DNA from: JAOUGY01 sp963785075
GTDB lineage: Bacteria > Actinomycetota > Acidimicrobiia > Spongiisociales > ZC4RG35
Assembly (NCBI GenBank): GCA_963785075.1
Contig: CAWATW010000004.1
Span: 248,001 to 312,000 of the forward strand
Direction: 5' to 3'
DNA: 64,000 bases
Shown: positions 17,573 through 25,422 of the stretch, in pieces
Layout: every line of letters starts with the position of its first letter
Numbering within the stretch: position 1 is the stretch's first letter
Program-made: the position numbers and the translations under genes
Notes under the pieces: generated by a model
Seen by the model: only the letters and a program-made list of their open reading frames with translations
Databases searched by the model: none
What the model was told of the DNA's origin: nothing

Positions 17573-18158
17573 CCGCCGGCAGTGCTTCGAGCACATGAGC
17601 GGTGTTGAACCCATGTCCGCTGCCGATTTCGAGCCAGGTGTTCATGCGGTGGATCGCATCGGTCCGCTCCAGCGGCGGCATGGCGTGAGCGTGACGGAGG
17701 TGAGGCGCCTCGCGCTCGAGCTCCGCAGAAGTCAGCGCAAAGTTGCCCAAGGCCCCGGGTAGCCAACCCGCACGGTCCGGGCCGATGCCCATGAACAGCA
17801 ATGACATCGGCGGGAAACGATCGATGTGAGCGAACAGAGCCTGGACGTTGTCGGGCGCCGGCTCACGGCCGATGTCCCACGTAGCGTCGTCGATGTCGTC
17901 CCGCGAACATGCGAAGAAGGCGTTCTCGCCCGGAGTCGCGGCAAGGAACGCTCCGAGGAACAGCCGGTTGAGACGGTCCAGCGTCCGATCGGGCCGAAAA
18001 CCGTGGACCTGCGCCGGCCAGGCCTTCCACGCAGCCATCACCTCCTGGATGCCTCGATCTTTGGCGACCCGTTCGACGAACGTGTCGATCGGCTTGCGAA
18101 GCTCGACGATCTCCTCATCGGAGACCTGTCTCACATACCAGAACCCGGTCACGGCCAC
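17514..18158 (-). CDS. conserved hypothetical protein (~214 aa)
   Basis: Soluble protein, no recognised domain. Visible features: helical N-terminal part (SDEEIVELRKPIDTFVERVA), WKAWPAQVHGF, LNRLFLGAFLAATPGENAFF, and a C-terminal LEIGSGHGFNTAHVLEALP. That last stretch looks superficially like a methyltransferase glycine loop but sits at the wrong end of the protein. A GTG at 18158 or 18152 just after the stop of the upstream gene is the likely start; longer starts overlap that gene. It forms a two-gene unit with 18163-18591. Confidence 0.65.
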   Translation of the reverse strand: MAVTGFWYVRQVSDEEIVELRKPIDTFVERVAKDRGIQEVMAAWKAWPAQVHGFRPDRTLDRLNRLFLGAFLAATPGENAFFACSRDDIDDATWDIGREPAPDNVQALFAHIDRFPPMSLLFMGIGPDRAGWLPGALGNFALTSAELEREAPHLRHAHAMPPLERTDAIHRMNTWLEIGSGHGFNTAHVLEALPAVIGPALIAGKGLVSVTASM

Positions 18159-18162
18159 GACG

Positions 18163-18591
18163 TCACAACTCCTCGGCCATGACGCTCGCCTTCTCCGCTC
18201 CCCACGCCAGGTGTGCCTGCCACACGGTCTCTCCGAGCAGCGACGACGAAGCCGGTGCAAGGTCGTACACATCTCCGGGGATCGCCCGCTCGGCCACGGC
18301 GTTGCGGTGCACAGGGTCGACGCCGCGCCGGCGCAGTTCCTCGGTCGGGAAACGCATGGCCTCCTGGAACAGCTCCAGAGGGCCGCGCGACTGCTGCGGG
18401 TGAGGCGTGGTGAACAAGGCGGTCAACTCGTCCGCAAGCCAGGTGCGCCCGATCGACAGCGCATTCGCAAGGGCCTCGTCGGGTTCGATCGACATGGCAA
18501 CCAGACGACGTCGGACATGCGGGACGTACACCGACACCAGGACGTCGCGGAGCTCGGTCGACGCCGCACTCATCTCCATGAGCAGCCCCAA
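18163..18591 (-). CDS. conserved hypothetical protein (142 aa)
   Basis: Soluble, mostly helical protein, acidic, with no signal peptide. Recognisable stretches are VYVPHVRRRLVAMSIEPDEA and LADELTALFTTPHPQQSRGP. No family recognised. Internal Mets at residues 5 and 7 are alternative starts. The stop lies a few bases before the start of the downstream hypothetical gene, so the two are probably co-expressed and may act together. Confidence 0.65.
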   Translation of the reverse strand: MGLLMEMSAASTELRDVLVSVYVPHVRRRLVAMSIEPDEALANALSIGRTWLADELTALFTTPHPQQSRGPLELFQEAMRFPTEELRRRGVDPVHRNAVAERAIPGDVYDLAPASSSLLGETVWQAHLAWGAEKASVMAEEL

Positions 18592-18703
18592 ACAGGCACA
18601 GGCACACGCCTCATGGCGGACAATGATGGCACGACAGACCGTCGAGTCCGGTCTTGTGGACCGCGGGAGGCACGCTGACCAGGCGACATCGACCGATCGG
18701 GCG

Positions 18704-19426
18704 TCAGTCGACGAGAGCTATGCGCATCCGTTTGTTGGCCTTGCCCTTGGACTCGGTCTTGACCACGGTTATCCGACCGACCTCCAAAGTCGATCGCACA
18801 TGGGTGCCACCGTCGGCCTGACGATCGAGACCGACGATGTCGACGACCCGGATCTCCTCGACCCACTCGGGGATCAGGTTCACCTTGGTTCGGATGAGGT
18901 CGGGGTCGGTGAGCGCCTCGCCTCGCGGCAGGTAGAGGATCTCGGTCGGATAGCCCTTCGTCAGCTCGGCGTTGAGACGCTCTTCGACCTCTCGACCGAA
19001 CTCGACGGAAATCGAGTCGAGCTCGAAGTCCATGCGAGCCTCGCCGGGCTCCATGTTGCCGCCGGTGACCTTCGCTCCGAAGTCACGGAACACCACCCCC
19101 GAGAGTGCGTGGAGCGCCGTGTGGGTCCGCATGAGTCGATATCGGCGATCCCAGTCGATCATGGCCTCCACGGCAGTCCCCGGGTCGGGGAGGTCTGCCG
19201 CCTCGACCACGTGCACCACCGCTCCCTGGCGGCGGACGGTGTCGATCACCGCAACCGCGCCACCGTCCCACCGAAGGACTCCGATGTCGCCGGGCTGGCC
19301 ACCGCCGCGGGCGTAGAACGGTGTGCGATCCAGCACCAGTCCACCGTCGACGAGGTCCAGCACATTGCCTTCGGCCACCGCACGGTACGAGTCCTTCGAC
19401 GCCAGCTCTTCGATGACGTCGACCAT
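18704..19426 (-). CDS. alanyl-tRNA editing protein, AlaX type
   Basis: 240 residues, homologous to the editing domain of alanyl-tRNA synthetase. It hydrolyses mischarged Ser- or Gly-tRNA(Ala). The metal motif RTHTALH (HxxxH) is at about residue 100, with the N-terminal glycine-rich TPFYARGGGQPGD. The second metal motif, usually C-x3-H in AlaRS (CGGTH), reads DGGTH here, so Asp replaces the Cys. The ATG at 19426 overlaps the stop of the upstream AI-2E transporter gene. Confidence 0.88.
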   Translation of the reverse strand: MVDVIEELASKDSYRAVAEGNVLDLVDGGLVLDRTPFYARGGGQPGDIGVLRWDGGAVAVIDTVRRQGAVVHVVEAADLPDPGTAVEAMIDWDRRYRLMRTHTALHALSGVVFRDFGAKVTGGNMEPGEARMDFELDSISVEFGREVEERLNAELTKGYPTEILYLPRGEALTDPDLIRTKVNLIPEWVEEIRVVDIVGLDRQADGGTHVRSTLEVGRITVVKTESKGKANKRMRIALVD

Positions 19427-20682
19427 CAGGGCGTCGGCGGGGCGTCGGGAGGGACCGTGACCGGTTCCGGTTCGGTGGCTTCCATTTCCATCGTGTCGAA
19501 CAGTCGCGCCTGCGGGGCGCTGCGACGGCGCGCCGGCACTCGGAGCCGGTCGGAAGGCTCGGTGGTCTCCATCATCTTCTCCGTCGCCTCGGCCCACGAC
19601 TCACCGAGGATCCGGGTGCGCCACAGGTGCCCGGCGCCGATGCGGAGGACGGTGACCATGGGGACCGCCACCACCACCCCGAGCAGGCCGGCCAGGGAGC
19701 CTCCTGCCAGCAGGGCGAGGACGATGATGAGAGGCGAGAGCCGGACGCGGGCACGTTGGATCATCGGCGTGATGATGTGGTTGTCGAGCTGTTGGATGAG
19801 GGTGAACGCCACCACGATCCCGGCGGCCACACCGGGTCGGCCCTCGACCAGGGCGACCGCAGCGGCGAGCGTGGCGCCGAAGAATGGCCCGACGAACGGT
19901 ATGAGATTGAGCAGACCCGTGGCGATACCGATGATGAGCCAGAACGGCAGGTCGAAGAACCACAGGGTCACCGCTGACATCGTCCCCACCACCAGCGCAA
20001 CCAGCAGCTGGCCGCGGACGAAGGCGCTCAGAGCCGTTCCGATTTGACTCGACACATATTCCACCTCATCTCGAAACCGGGGTGGCGTCAGGTCGAGCAC
20101 CATCGCCTTCGACCTCGGCAGGTCCAGCAACAGGTAGAAGGCGAGGATCGGTGCGAGCCCGACGACGGCCACCACCTCGGTGATACCGCGGATGAGACGA
20201 CCGGCTCCCGACCCGAAACCGCCGATCAGGTCCTGAAGGGCGCTTTGGTTGGCGGGATCCGAGACCCAGGCCTTGATCGTCTCGGACGTCCACACCGGGC
20301 CAAGGTCGATACCGATCAGGTCGCCGGTGCTGCGCAGCCAATCGACGGCTCCGTCGTACAACCCGGGGAGGGCGACGCCGAAGTCGGCGGCTTGCGACCG
20401 CACCGCGGGTACGAGCAGGAAACCCACGGCAGCGAGTACCGCTCCCACCACGAAGAAGCCAAAGATCACTCCGACCAGCCTCGGAATTGCGATTCGCTCC
20501 AGGGCGCGAACCACCGGATCGAGGATCACCACCAGACCGGCGGCGAAGATCAGCGGGAGCCAGATGATCCGGACCTGGGACGCGAGCCACAACACCGCTG
20601 CTCCCAGGAACAGAGCTCCGATGATGGCCCAGATCATCAGGGCAGCCCGCCGCAGGCGTTCGGTGACGTGCAGGTCGACCAC
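19426..20682 (-). CDS. AI-2E family (PerM-like) transporter
   Basis: About 418 residues from a GTG at 20682 (a longer start at 20775 would overlap the upstream gene). Eight membrane helices in the AI-2E/PerM arrangement, with an extracytoplasmic stretch after the third helix. The family signature NLIPFVGPFFGATLAAAVAL lies around residue 275, followed by IQQLDNHIITPMI near residue 310. The cytoplasmic tail of ~75 residues is charged and Pro-rich. The family exports small signals or acts as Na+/H+ antiporters; substrate not predictable. Confidence 0.88.
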   Translation of the reverse strand: MVDLHVTERLRRAALMIWAIIGALFLGAAVLWLASQVRIIWLPLIFAAGLVVILDPVVRALERIAIPRLVGVIFGFFVVGAVLAAVGFLLVPAVRSQAADFGVALPGLYDGAVDWLRSTGDLIGIDLGPVWTSETIKAWVSDPANQSALQDLIGGFGSGAGRLIRGITEVVAVVGLAPILAFYLLLDLPRSKAMVLDLTPPRFRDEVEYVSSQIGTALSAFVRGQLLVALVVGTMSAVTLWFFDLPFWLIIGIATGLLNLIPFVGPFFGATLAAAVALVEGRPGVAAGIVVAFTLIQQLDNHIITPMIQRARVRLSPLIIVLALLAGGSLAGLLGVVVAVPMVTVLRIGAGHLWRTRILGESWAEATEKMMETTEPSDRLRVPARRRSAPQARLFDTMEMEATEPEPVTVPPDAPPTP

Positions 20683-20723
20683 GGTCGGAGTGTAGTGAGG
20701 GCGTGTGACGAATCCCGGGACGT

Positions 20724-21593
20724 TCAGCGGTACCAGATCTCGACGTGTGAACCCCCCTCGGCCACCACCAGCCACCCCTCGCCGTCGACGGGCGACCGCG
20801 CTCCGCCACCGTCGATCAGAATCCAGTCGTCCGGAACCACGCCCTCACCCTGGAGCCGAATCGGAGTACCTTCGGCAACCACGACCCGATGTGTCCCGAC
20901 CAGATCGATCACCGACGCCGCGGACACCGGCCCGATCGCTATCTCGGATGCATCGGATCGGAGGGTCGCCGTCGTCACGTCGACACCCGTCAGGTCGACC
21001 GACAGCTCGGGTGCGGCGACGTCGATCGTCCACCGGAGGCCGGATCCGAGTGAGACCGTCCATCCCCGGAACACATACATCCCGGGGTCGTCACGCGGCA
21101 CCACGACAACCCGCAGCTCGGCACCGTCGGACTGCTCGAACACCGACGGCGCTCCGACCACACCGCCGGCTCTGATCGGGCTCACGCGGTACGAACCGAT
21201 AGCCCCGCCTTCGAGGTCGACGCGACCTGCCTCCAGCTCGATCTCCAGGTGTCCCGACACGGCATCATCGGCGTCTGGTCCCTCGACGGCGGTGACGCCG
21301 ACGGGCAGCAGTTCCGAGCCCGAGACGTGGAGGGCGAATCCGACCGCCAACCACGTGAAGACCGAGAGCCCGGCGATGGCGAGATGACGCGGTTGCCGGT
21401 CCCCGATCAGCCATACGATCGGGGCGGCCACCAGGCCGATGGCGCCGATCGGCCACAACGCGATCACATCCAGCCAGACGGAGGGCGAGATGATGTCCGC
21501 GAGCACACCGACCTCGATGCCGATCGCCAGCAAGACGACGAGAAGGGCGGCGACGACTGTCCACGGGCTCGCCAGCCGACGCCAGGAGGTCAC
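20724..21593 (-). CDS. membrane-anchored hypothetical protein
   Basis: 289 residues. Three hydrophobic helices lie in the first ~95 residues (VVAALLVVLLAIGIEVGVL, then VIALWPIGAIGLVAAPIVWL, then LSVFTWLAVGFALHV). A ~190-residue extracytoplasmic beta-rich domain with repeated short strands follows (HLEIELEAGRVDLEG, RWTIDVAAPELSVDLTG). This looks like LiaF/DUF2154-type or adhesin-like beta-solenoid domains of envelope-stress proteins, but the match is by shape only. The start overlaps the stop of the LytR_C gene by four bases (TGA/ATG), placing it in one operon with it. Confidence 0.65.
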   Translation of the reverse strand: MTSWRRLASPWTVVAALLVVLLAIGIEVGVLADIISPSVWLDVIALWPIGAIGLVAAPIVWLIGDRQPRHLAIAGLSVFTWLAVGFALHVSGSELLPVGVTAVEGPDADDAVSGHLEIELEAGRVDLEGGAIGSYRVSPIRAGGVVGAPSVFEQSDGAELRVVVVPRDDPGMYVFRGWTVSLGSGLRWTIDVAAPELSVDLTGVDVTTATLRSDASEIAIGPVSAASVIDLVGTHRVVVAEGTPIRLQGEGVVPDDWILIDGGGARSPVDGEGWLVVAEGGSHVEIWYR

Positions 21594-22153
21594 TCGTCCT
21601 CGAAAGAGCTACCCAGCAGCACGATGATGTCGACGTCGTCCGGCACATCGGGGCTCATACCCACCTGCGCGTCCGGGAACAGCGCAGCCAACTCGAAGGC
21701 CTCTGGCCCGTATCCGTCGCGGAAGAGAATCTGCGACCGATCGAGCAGTGGCTCGTAGTCGTCTGGCTCCACGGTCCGATAGCCCTCCGAACGCAGGGTG
21801 GCGGTGACTTCGGCCGCGAGCCCGGTGGTTCCGACGCTGTTGAGAACCTGCACCGTGATCTCACCGGGAGCCCGGACGGTGATCGTCGGCGTGGTGGTGT
21901 CTGCGGGCGGCACGCTCGTGGCGGTGCTCGAAGGTGCCGACGACGTGGTCGGGGTTTGCAGATCGGTCGTCGTCTCGGTCGGCACGGAGGCGGCCGAAGT
22001 GCTTGCCGAAGACGCCCCGTCGTCGCCGAAGAACAACGAGAACACCCACAGCCCGCCGAACACGAGCACGGCCACCACAACGATCCCGACCAGCGTGATG
22101 ATCAGGTCCCGAGGGAATGTCCCCTGGTCGGATGCGTGGCGTCCGCGGCTCAC
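21590..22153 (-). CDS. LytR C-terminal-domain protein, membrane anchored
   Basis: 187 residues: short cytoplasmic start, one membrane helix (LIITLVGIVVVAVLVFGGLW), a Ser/Thr/Pro linker to ~residue 95, then a LytR_C domain (ITVQVLNSVGTTGLAAEVTA to VDIIVLLGSSFED). LytR_C domains accompany cell-wall assembly proteins, although the domain's activity is undefined. The start overlaps the upstream DUF3263 gene stop; DUF3263 next to LytR_C is a common actinobacterial pairing. Confidence 0.85.
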   Translation of the reverse strand: MSRGRHASDQGTFPRDLIITLVGIVVVAVLVFGGLWVFSLFFGDDGASSASTSAASVPTETTTDLQTPTTSSAPSSTATSVPPADTTTPTITVRAPGEITVQVLNSVGTTGLAAEVTATLRSEGYRTVEPDDYEPLLDRSQILFRDGYGPEAFELAALFPDAQVGMSPDVPDDVDIIVLLGSSFEDE

Positions 22154-22362
22154 GCCGCACCCACCATCCTGCGAAGGCGACGAATCGTCAACGGGTCATA
22201 GGAGAGTGCGGCTTGAGTGGTCATGAGGTCGCGCAGACGGTCGTAGTACTCGGCCGGGGTGAGGCCGAGCACATCGGTGATCGACCTGTCTTTGGGCTCC
22301 GGATGCAGAAACCATCCCCGTTCGAAGTCGAGAATACGGCGGTCGGCGGGAGACAATATCAT
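22150..22362 (-). CDS. DUF3263 family protein
   Basis: 70 residues from the ATG at 22362, giving MILSPADRRILDFERGWF, the typical family start; a longer open frame begins at 22446 but is unlikely. It looks like a small helix-turn-helix protein (SITDVLGLTPAEYYDRL, LTIRRLRRM), as is usual for DUF3263, which is restricted to actinobacteria and suspected to bind DNA. First gene of the operon with LytR_C and the membrane protein. Confidence 0.85.
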   Translation of the reverse strand: MILSPADRRILDFERGWFLHPEPKDRSITDVLGLTPAEYYDRLRDLMTTQAALSYDPLTIRRLRRMVGAA

Positions 22363-22452
22363 CGCGGCCGCAGGGTATTTCACCTGGCAGCCGGAGTCGG
22401 GGATTTCGCGTGACCCGCTCCTCCCAACGATGTGGAGCAGCAGCATGAAACA

Positions 22453-22486
22453 GTGTTCCCCCGGCCATCGGAGACCGGGGGAACAC
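22453..22486 (-). terminator. rho-independent-like hairpin after lipoprotein gene
   Basis: Perfect 12-bp stem: GTGTTCCCCCGG (22453-22464) and CCGGGGGAACAC (22475-22486), with a 10-base loop. On the minus strand it follows the lipoprotein stop by ~45 bases and is trailed by a short TGTTT. Confidence 0.8.
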
Positions 22487-22531
22487 AGAACCCCGATATC
22501 GCCTCAGGCGGCAGAGCGGGAGCTCGGTCGT

Positions 22532-23545
22532 TCAGTTGCTGTCGAAGCCGAACCCTTCTCCCAGGTCGTCCATGTCGACGAACTCATCGGGAGGCGTGAT
22601 GTCGACCGGCTGGTTGATGTCGAACACGTCGTAGGTGAGGACCATGCGCTCGAAGGAGTCGCCGGAGTCGTCGATCACCTGTGATCCGTCGATCTCCATG
22701 ACCATGCGCACCAGGAACCCATCGTCGGTGATCCACAGATCCATCGGGAAGTCGGAGAGGGGAATCGGTCCGTCGGCCTCGAGTTCCGCTCGCTCCTCCG
22801 CCGTCAGGCTCTCGAGCCACAGCTCCGTATCGACGATCACCTGATAGTGGGTTGCGTCGACGCCGTTCACGGACTCCACACCGAGCTCCTCGACCTGCGC
22901 GTCGGCCTTGCGATAGTCGTCGAGCATCTCGTTGGGATCGGTCTGGACGCCCATGTCGGATGAGAAGTCACCGGCATCTTCGGCCGGCATCGACACCCAC
23001 TCGGCATCGGTTCCGAGCATCGCCGTCAGGAACGGCATCTTGATGTAGGCGCGGTCTCCGATCTGGCGCATCTCGATCTCCCCGAGGAATGCCGTTGCCA
23101 TCGCGGCGTCCTCCCCGGTGAGGTCGGCCGAGCCGGCGATACCGCTCATGTCCATTCGCAGCGCCATGTCGCCTGTCAGGGTGTCGAAGGTGGTGCTGAA
23201 CGGCAGGACGACGTCGGAGACGCCTTCCTCCGTGCTCAGCCCATACATCTCCATGGTTCCCTCGATGCGAGCCGAGTTCATCTCTCCGGCCTGATCCATC
23301 TTGGAGATCAACGCCTCGAGCCCGTCCGAGCCCACGATGGCCGCCGTCGTCGCGGTCTCGGATTCAGTTGTGGTCGTCTCGGCTGCAGTGGTCGTGGTCT
23401 CGGCCGCCATCGACGATGTGGTTTCGACCGCTGTCGATGAGTCGGTTGAACCGGCATCGACGGTCGTGCCGGCGCCTTCGTCGGCACCGCCTCCACAGGC
23501 GGCCAAAACCAGGCACAGTGCAGCAGAGATCATGGTCTTCTTCAT
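22532..23545 (-). CDS. secreted lipoprotein, LppX/LprG-like
   Basis: 337 residues. Lipoprotein signal peptide with lipobox LAAC (Cys at residue 17: ALCLVLAACGGG), then a ~50-residue Thr/Ser/Glu linker, then a soluble beta-rich domain (MEMYGLSTEEGVSDVVLPFS, IGDRAYIKMPFL, DLWITDDGFLVRMVMEI). The repeating strands and the DLWITDDG segment resemble the mycobacterial LprG/LppX fold that binds acylated lipids in a hydrophobic cavity. Lipid carriage is inference. Monocistronic, ending at a clear hairpin. Confidence 0.8.
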   Translation of the reverse strand: MKKTMISAALCLVLAACGGGADEGAGTTVDAGSTDSSTAVETTSSMAAETTTTAAETTTTESETATTAAIVGSDGLEALISKMDQAGEMNSARIEGTMEMYGLSTEEGVSDVVLPFSTTFDTLTGDMALRMDMSGIAGSADLTGEDAAMATAFLGEIEMRQIGDRAYIKMPFLTAMLGTDAEWVSMPAEDAGDFSSDMGVQTDPNEMLDDYRKADAQVEELGVESVNGVDATHYQVIVDTELWLESLTAEERAELEADGPIPLSDFPMDLWITDDGFLVRMVMEIDGSQVIDDSGDSFERMVLTYDVFDINQPVDITPPDEFVDMDDLGEGFGFDSN

Positions 23546-23728
23546 GAGTCACCCCCAGGTGTGTATCGGATTACCCAAACCCATTATCGGTCACCTTGCA
23601 AGATCGGTTGAGGAATGCGGGGCTCCGCCCTTTCCGCTCCTCACGAACAACCGCCGCACAGGTTTTGAAAGCGCGTAGGCTCGGGGTATCAGAGTCGGCA
23701 CGTCACGACCATCAAGGGGGATGGTGCA

Positions 23729-24064
23729 ATGATCGAACTCGGAGCTCCTCCGCCGCCCACACGGGATCGGGATACGATCGGATCTTCCATCGAGTTCTGT
23801 CCGGAAACGGGTGCGATGACCATCCGATTCTTTGGGCCGAGGATCACAGGGCTACCGGCCTGGTCACTCGAACTGCTGGCCCTCGCAGCCGGGGCCACGA
23901 GCGTTCACATCGACCTGAGCGAAGTCGAACTCGCCGATCCCGTCCGGGCCGAAGAGATCTTCCGGTCGGTCCTCGAATCCGACCACGGCCTCACCGACAT
24001 CACGTTCGAACACCGGCGCAGTCCGGTGCCAACAGGTGTGGCCGATCACCGACACGCTTCCTGA
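23729..24064 (+). CDS. small hypothetical protein, STAS-like in shape
   Basis: 111 residues. AAGGGGGA lies about 10 bases before the ATG. The middle has an alternating strand/helix pattern (GAMTIRFFGPRITGLPAWSL, then SVHIDLSEVELADPVRAEE) that resembles a STAS domain, but no phosphorylatable DSSG motif is seen. It ends immediately before the convergent stop at 24066. Function unknown. Confidence 0.55.
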   Translation: MIELGAPPPPTRDRDTIGSSIEFCPETGAMTIRFFGPRITGLPAWSLELLALAAGATSVHIDLSEVELADPVRAEEIFRSVLESDHGLTDITFEHRRSPVPTGVADHRHAS

Positions 24065-24065
24065 C

Positions 24066-24227
24066 TCAGGCGTTCTCGGCTGGAACGGGAGCCCGCCACG
24101 CCGTGGGCCGGACCTCACGGTTCAGCCAACAGTGCAGGTGCAATGGCGTCGACTCCCATGCCGGCTTGGGATGCCCACACGCGATGCAGATTCTGGTCGG
24201 TTCCGATTGAGGGGCTGTCTGGCTCAT
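24066..24227 (-). CDS. tiny putative zinc-binding protein (53 aa)
   Basis: MSQTAPQSEPTRICIACGHP begins the product. CxxC at residues 14-17 and a later HLHC give four potential Zn ligands. No family recognised. The stop abuts that of the convergent gene. The short length means it could be a chance ORF, but the ligand spacing is suggestive. Confidence 0.4.
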   Translation of the reverse strand: MSQTAPQSEPTRICIACGHPKPAWESTPLHLHCWLNREVRPTAWRAPVPAENA

Positions 24228-24386
24228 CGTGATTGATCCTGTCGGCATCGAAGGCGGCGAGATCAATCGAAATCCGTTTCGGTTACCGGCCCGCAGAGGA
24301 TCCCCAGTCGGACTCAACATGGGTGATGCCTGCGCTCTTGGATCGATGGGTCGGCCAACTCGCTGTGCCCGGGATGCCGTCAAGGC

Positions 24387-24424
24387 GATCGGCTCCGCGG
24401 GAACGGATTCCCGCGGAGCCGATC
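24387..24424 (-). terminator. strong hairpin immediately after VOC gene
   Basis: Perfect 17-bp stem, GATCGGCTCCGCGGGAA (24387-24403) with its complement (24408-24424), and a 4-base loop. It begins 2 bases after the VOC stop codon. No T-run. Confidence 0.8.
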
Positions 24425-24426
24425 CT

Positions 24427-24846
24427 TCAGTTGGAGGGGAGCTGGGTGAGTCGGAAGCTGTTTCCAGAGGGATCGCGGAACCCTGCATCGATGCCGTACG
24501 GCCGCTCCTCCGGCGGCTCGACGAACTCGACGCCACGGTCTCGCAGGTGCTCGTAGGTGGCCTGGCAGTTGTCTGTGGTCAGGAACACTGTGCCCGCGAA
24601 ACCCTTCGACATCAGGTCGCGTACCTGTCCGGCGGTCGTCTCGTCCATCATCGGGGGCCCGGCAATGGGCATCAGCACGATCTCCATCTCGGGCTGACCC
24701 ACCGGTCCGACGGTGAGCCACCGGAAGTCACCCATCTCTGCGACGGTGACATCGCTGCGTACCTCCATGCCCAGCTTGTCCGTGTAGAACTCGAGGGCCT
24801 CGTCCTGATCGTGGACCCACATCTGGGTGGTCGAGATCCGATACAT
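24427..24846 (-). CDS. VOC-superfamily (glyoxalase/bleomycin-resistance-like) protein
   Basis: 139 residues from the ATG at 24846. Two beta-alpha-beta-beta-beta units: MWVHDQDEALEFYTDKLGM at the start of the first and VFLTTDNCQATYEHLRDRGV at the start of the second, ending GFRDPSGNSFRLTQ with the metal-ligand-like region. Members bind a divalent metal and act as dioxygenases, glyoxalases or drug-binding proteins; substrate unknown. The AraC-type gene lies 29 bases upstream in the same direction and is its probable regulator. Confidence 0.85.
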   Translation of the reverse strand: MYRISTTQMWVHDQDEALEFYTDKLGMEVRSDVTVAEMGDFRWLTVGPVGQPEMEIVLMPIAGPPMMDETTAGQVRDLMSKGFAGTVFLTTDNCQATYEHLRDRGVEFVEPPEERPYGIDAGFRDPSGNSFRLTQLPSN

Positions 24847-24875
24847 TTCCTCGCTCCTTGGTCTCGGGATCGAGG

Positions 24876-25316
24876 TCAACGTAAGTGATCGCTCGACGTC
24901 TCGTCTTCTCGAAACATGCGGTGTTCAGGGCGGCTGTAGGCACGGACGACGCAGGCCGGTATGCGGGCAAGGTTCGATGCGGGTGGGAACGAAGAGCGAT
25001 ACACGGTTGGCGTCTGACCGAAGATGCGCTTGAAGCTCGTCGTGAAGGACCCGACAGAGCTGAGGCCCACCATGAAGCAGATCTCGGCCACCGATCGATC
25101 GGTGCTTCGCAACAGGGCGGCCGCACGTTCGAGCCGCCGTGTCATCAGATATCGGTGAGGCGGTTCCCCGAACACCCGGCTGAACTCTCGACTGAAATGT
25201 GCAGGCGAGAGACAGGCGACCGCGGCCATGTCGCCGACGCCGATCGGTTCGGCATAGCGCGCATCGACGAAGTCCTTCGCCCGCTGCAGGTGGCGCGCCA
25301 ACGGAAGCTCTGCCAT
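24876..25316 (-). CDS. AraC-family transcriptional regulator
   Basis: 146 residues from the ATG at 25316. It has two helix-turn-helix units: HLQRAKDFVDARYAEPIGV..MAAVACLSPAHFSREFSRVFG and SVAEICFMVGLSSVGSFTTSFKR, ending GQTPTVYR. There is no separate ligand-binding domain, so it is a short, possibly redox- or partner-sensing member. Its position just upstream of the VOC gene suggests autoregulation of a two-gene unit. Confidence 0.88.
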   Translation of the reverse strand: MAELPLARHLQRAKDFVDARYAEPIGVGDMAAVACLSPAHFSREFSRVFGEPPHRYLMTRRLERAAALLRSTDRSVAEICFMVGLSSVGSFTTSFKRIFGQTPTVYRSSFPPASNLARIPACVVRAYSRPEHRMFREDETSSDHLR

Positions 25317-25422
25317 GCCGCGAAGTATCCCACCACGAGACCGGCTCGGCGTCGCAACACGGTTCGGGAGGTGATCCGATCCGTTAGCGTCCCTCTGGCC
25401 AATCATGACCCGGAGGATCGCA

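Noticed and set aside
18407..21387. Long + frames opposite AlaX and the AI-2E transporter
   Set aside because: Shadows of well-recognised minus-strand genes.
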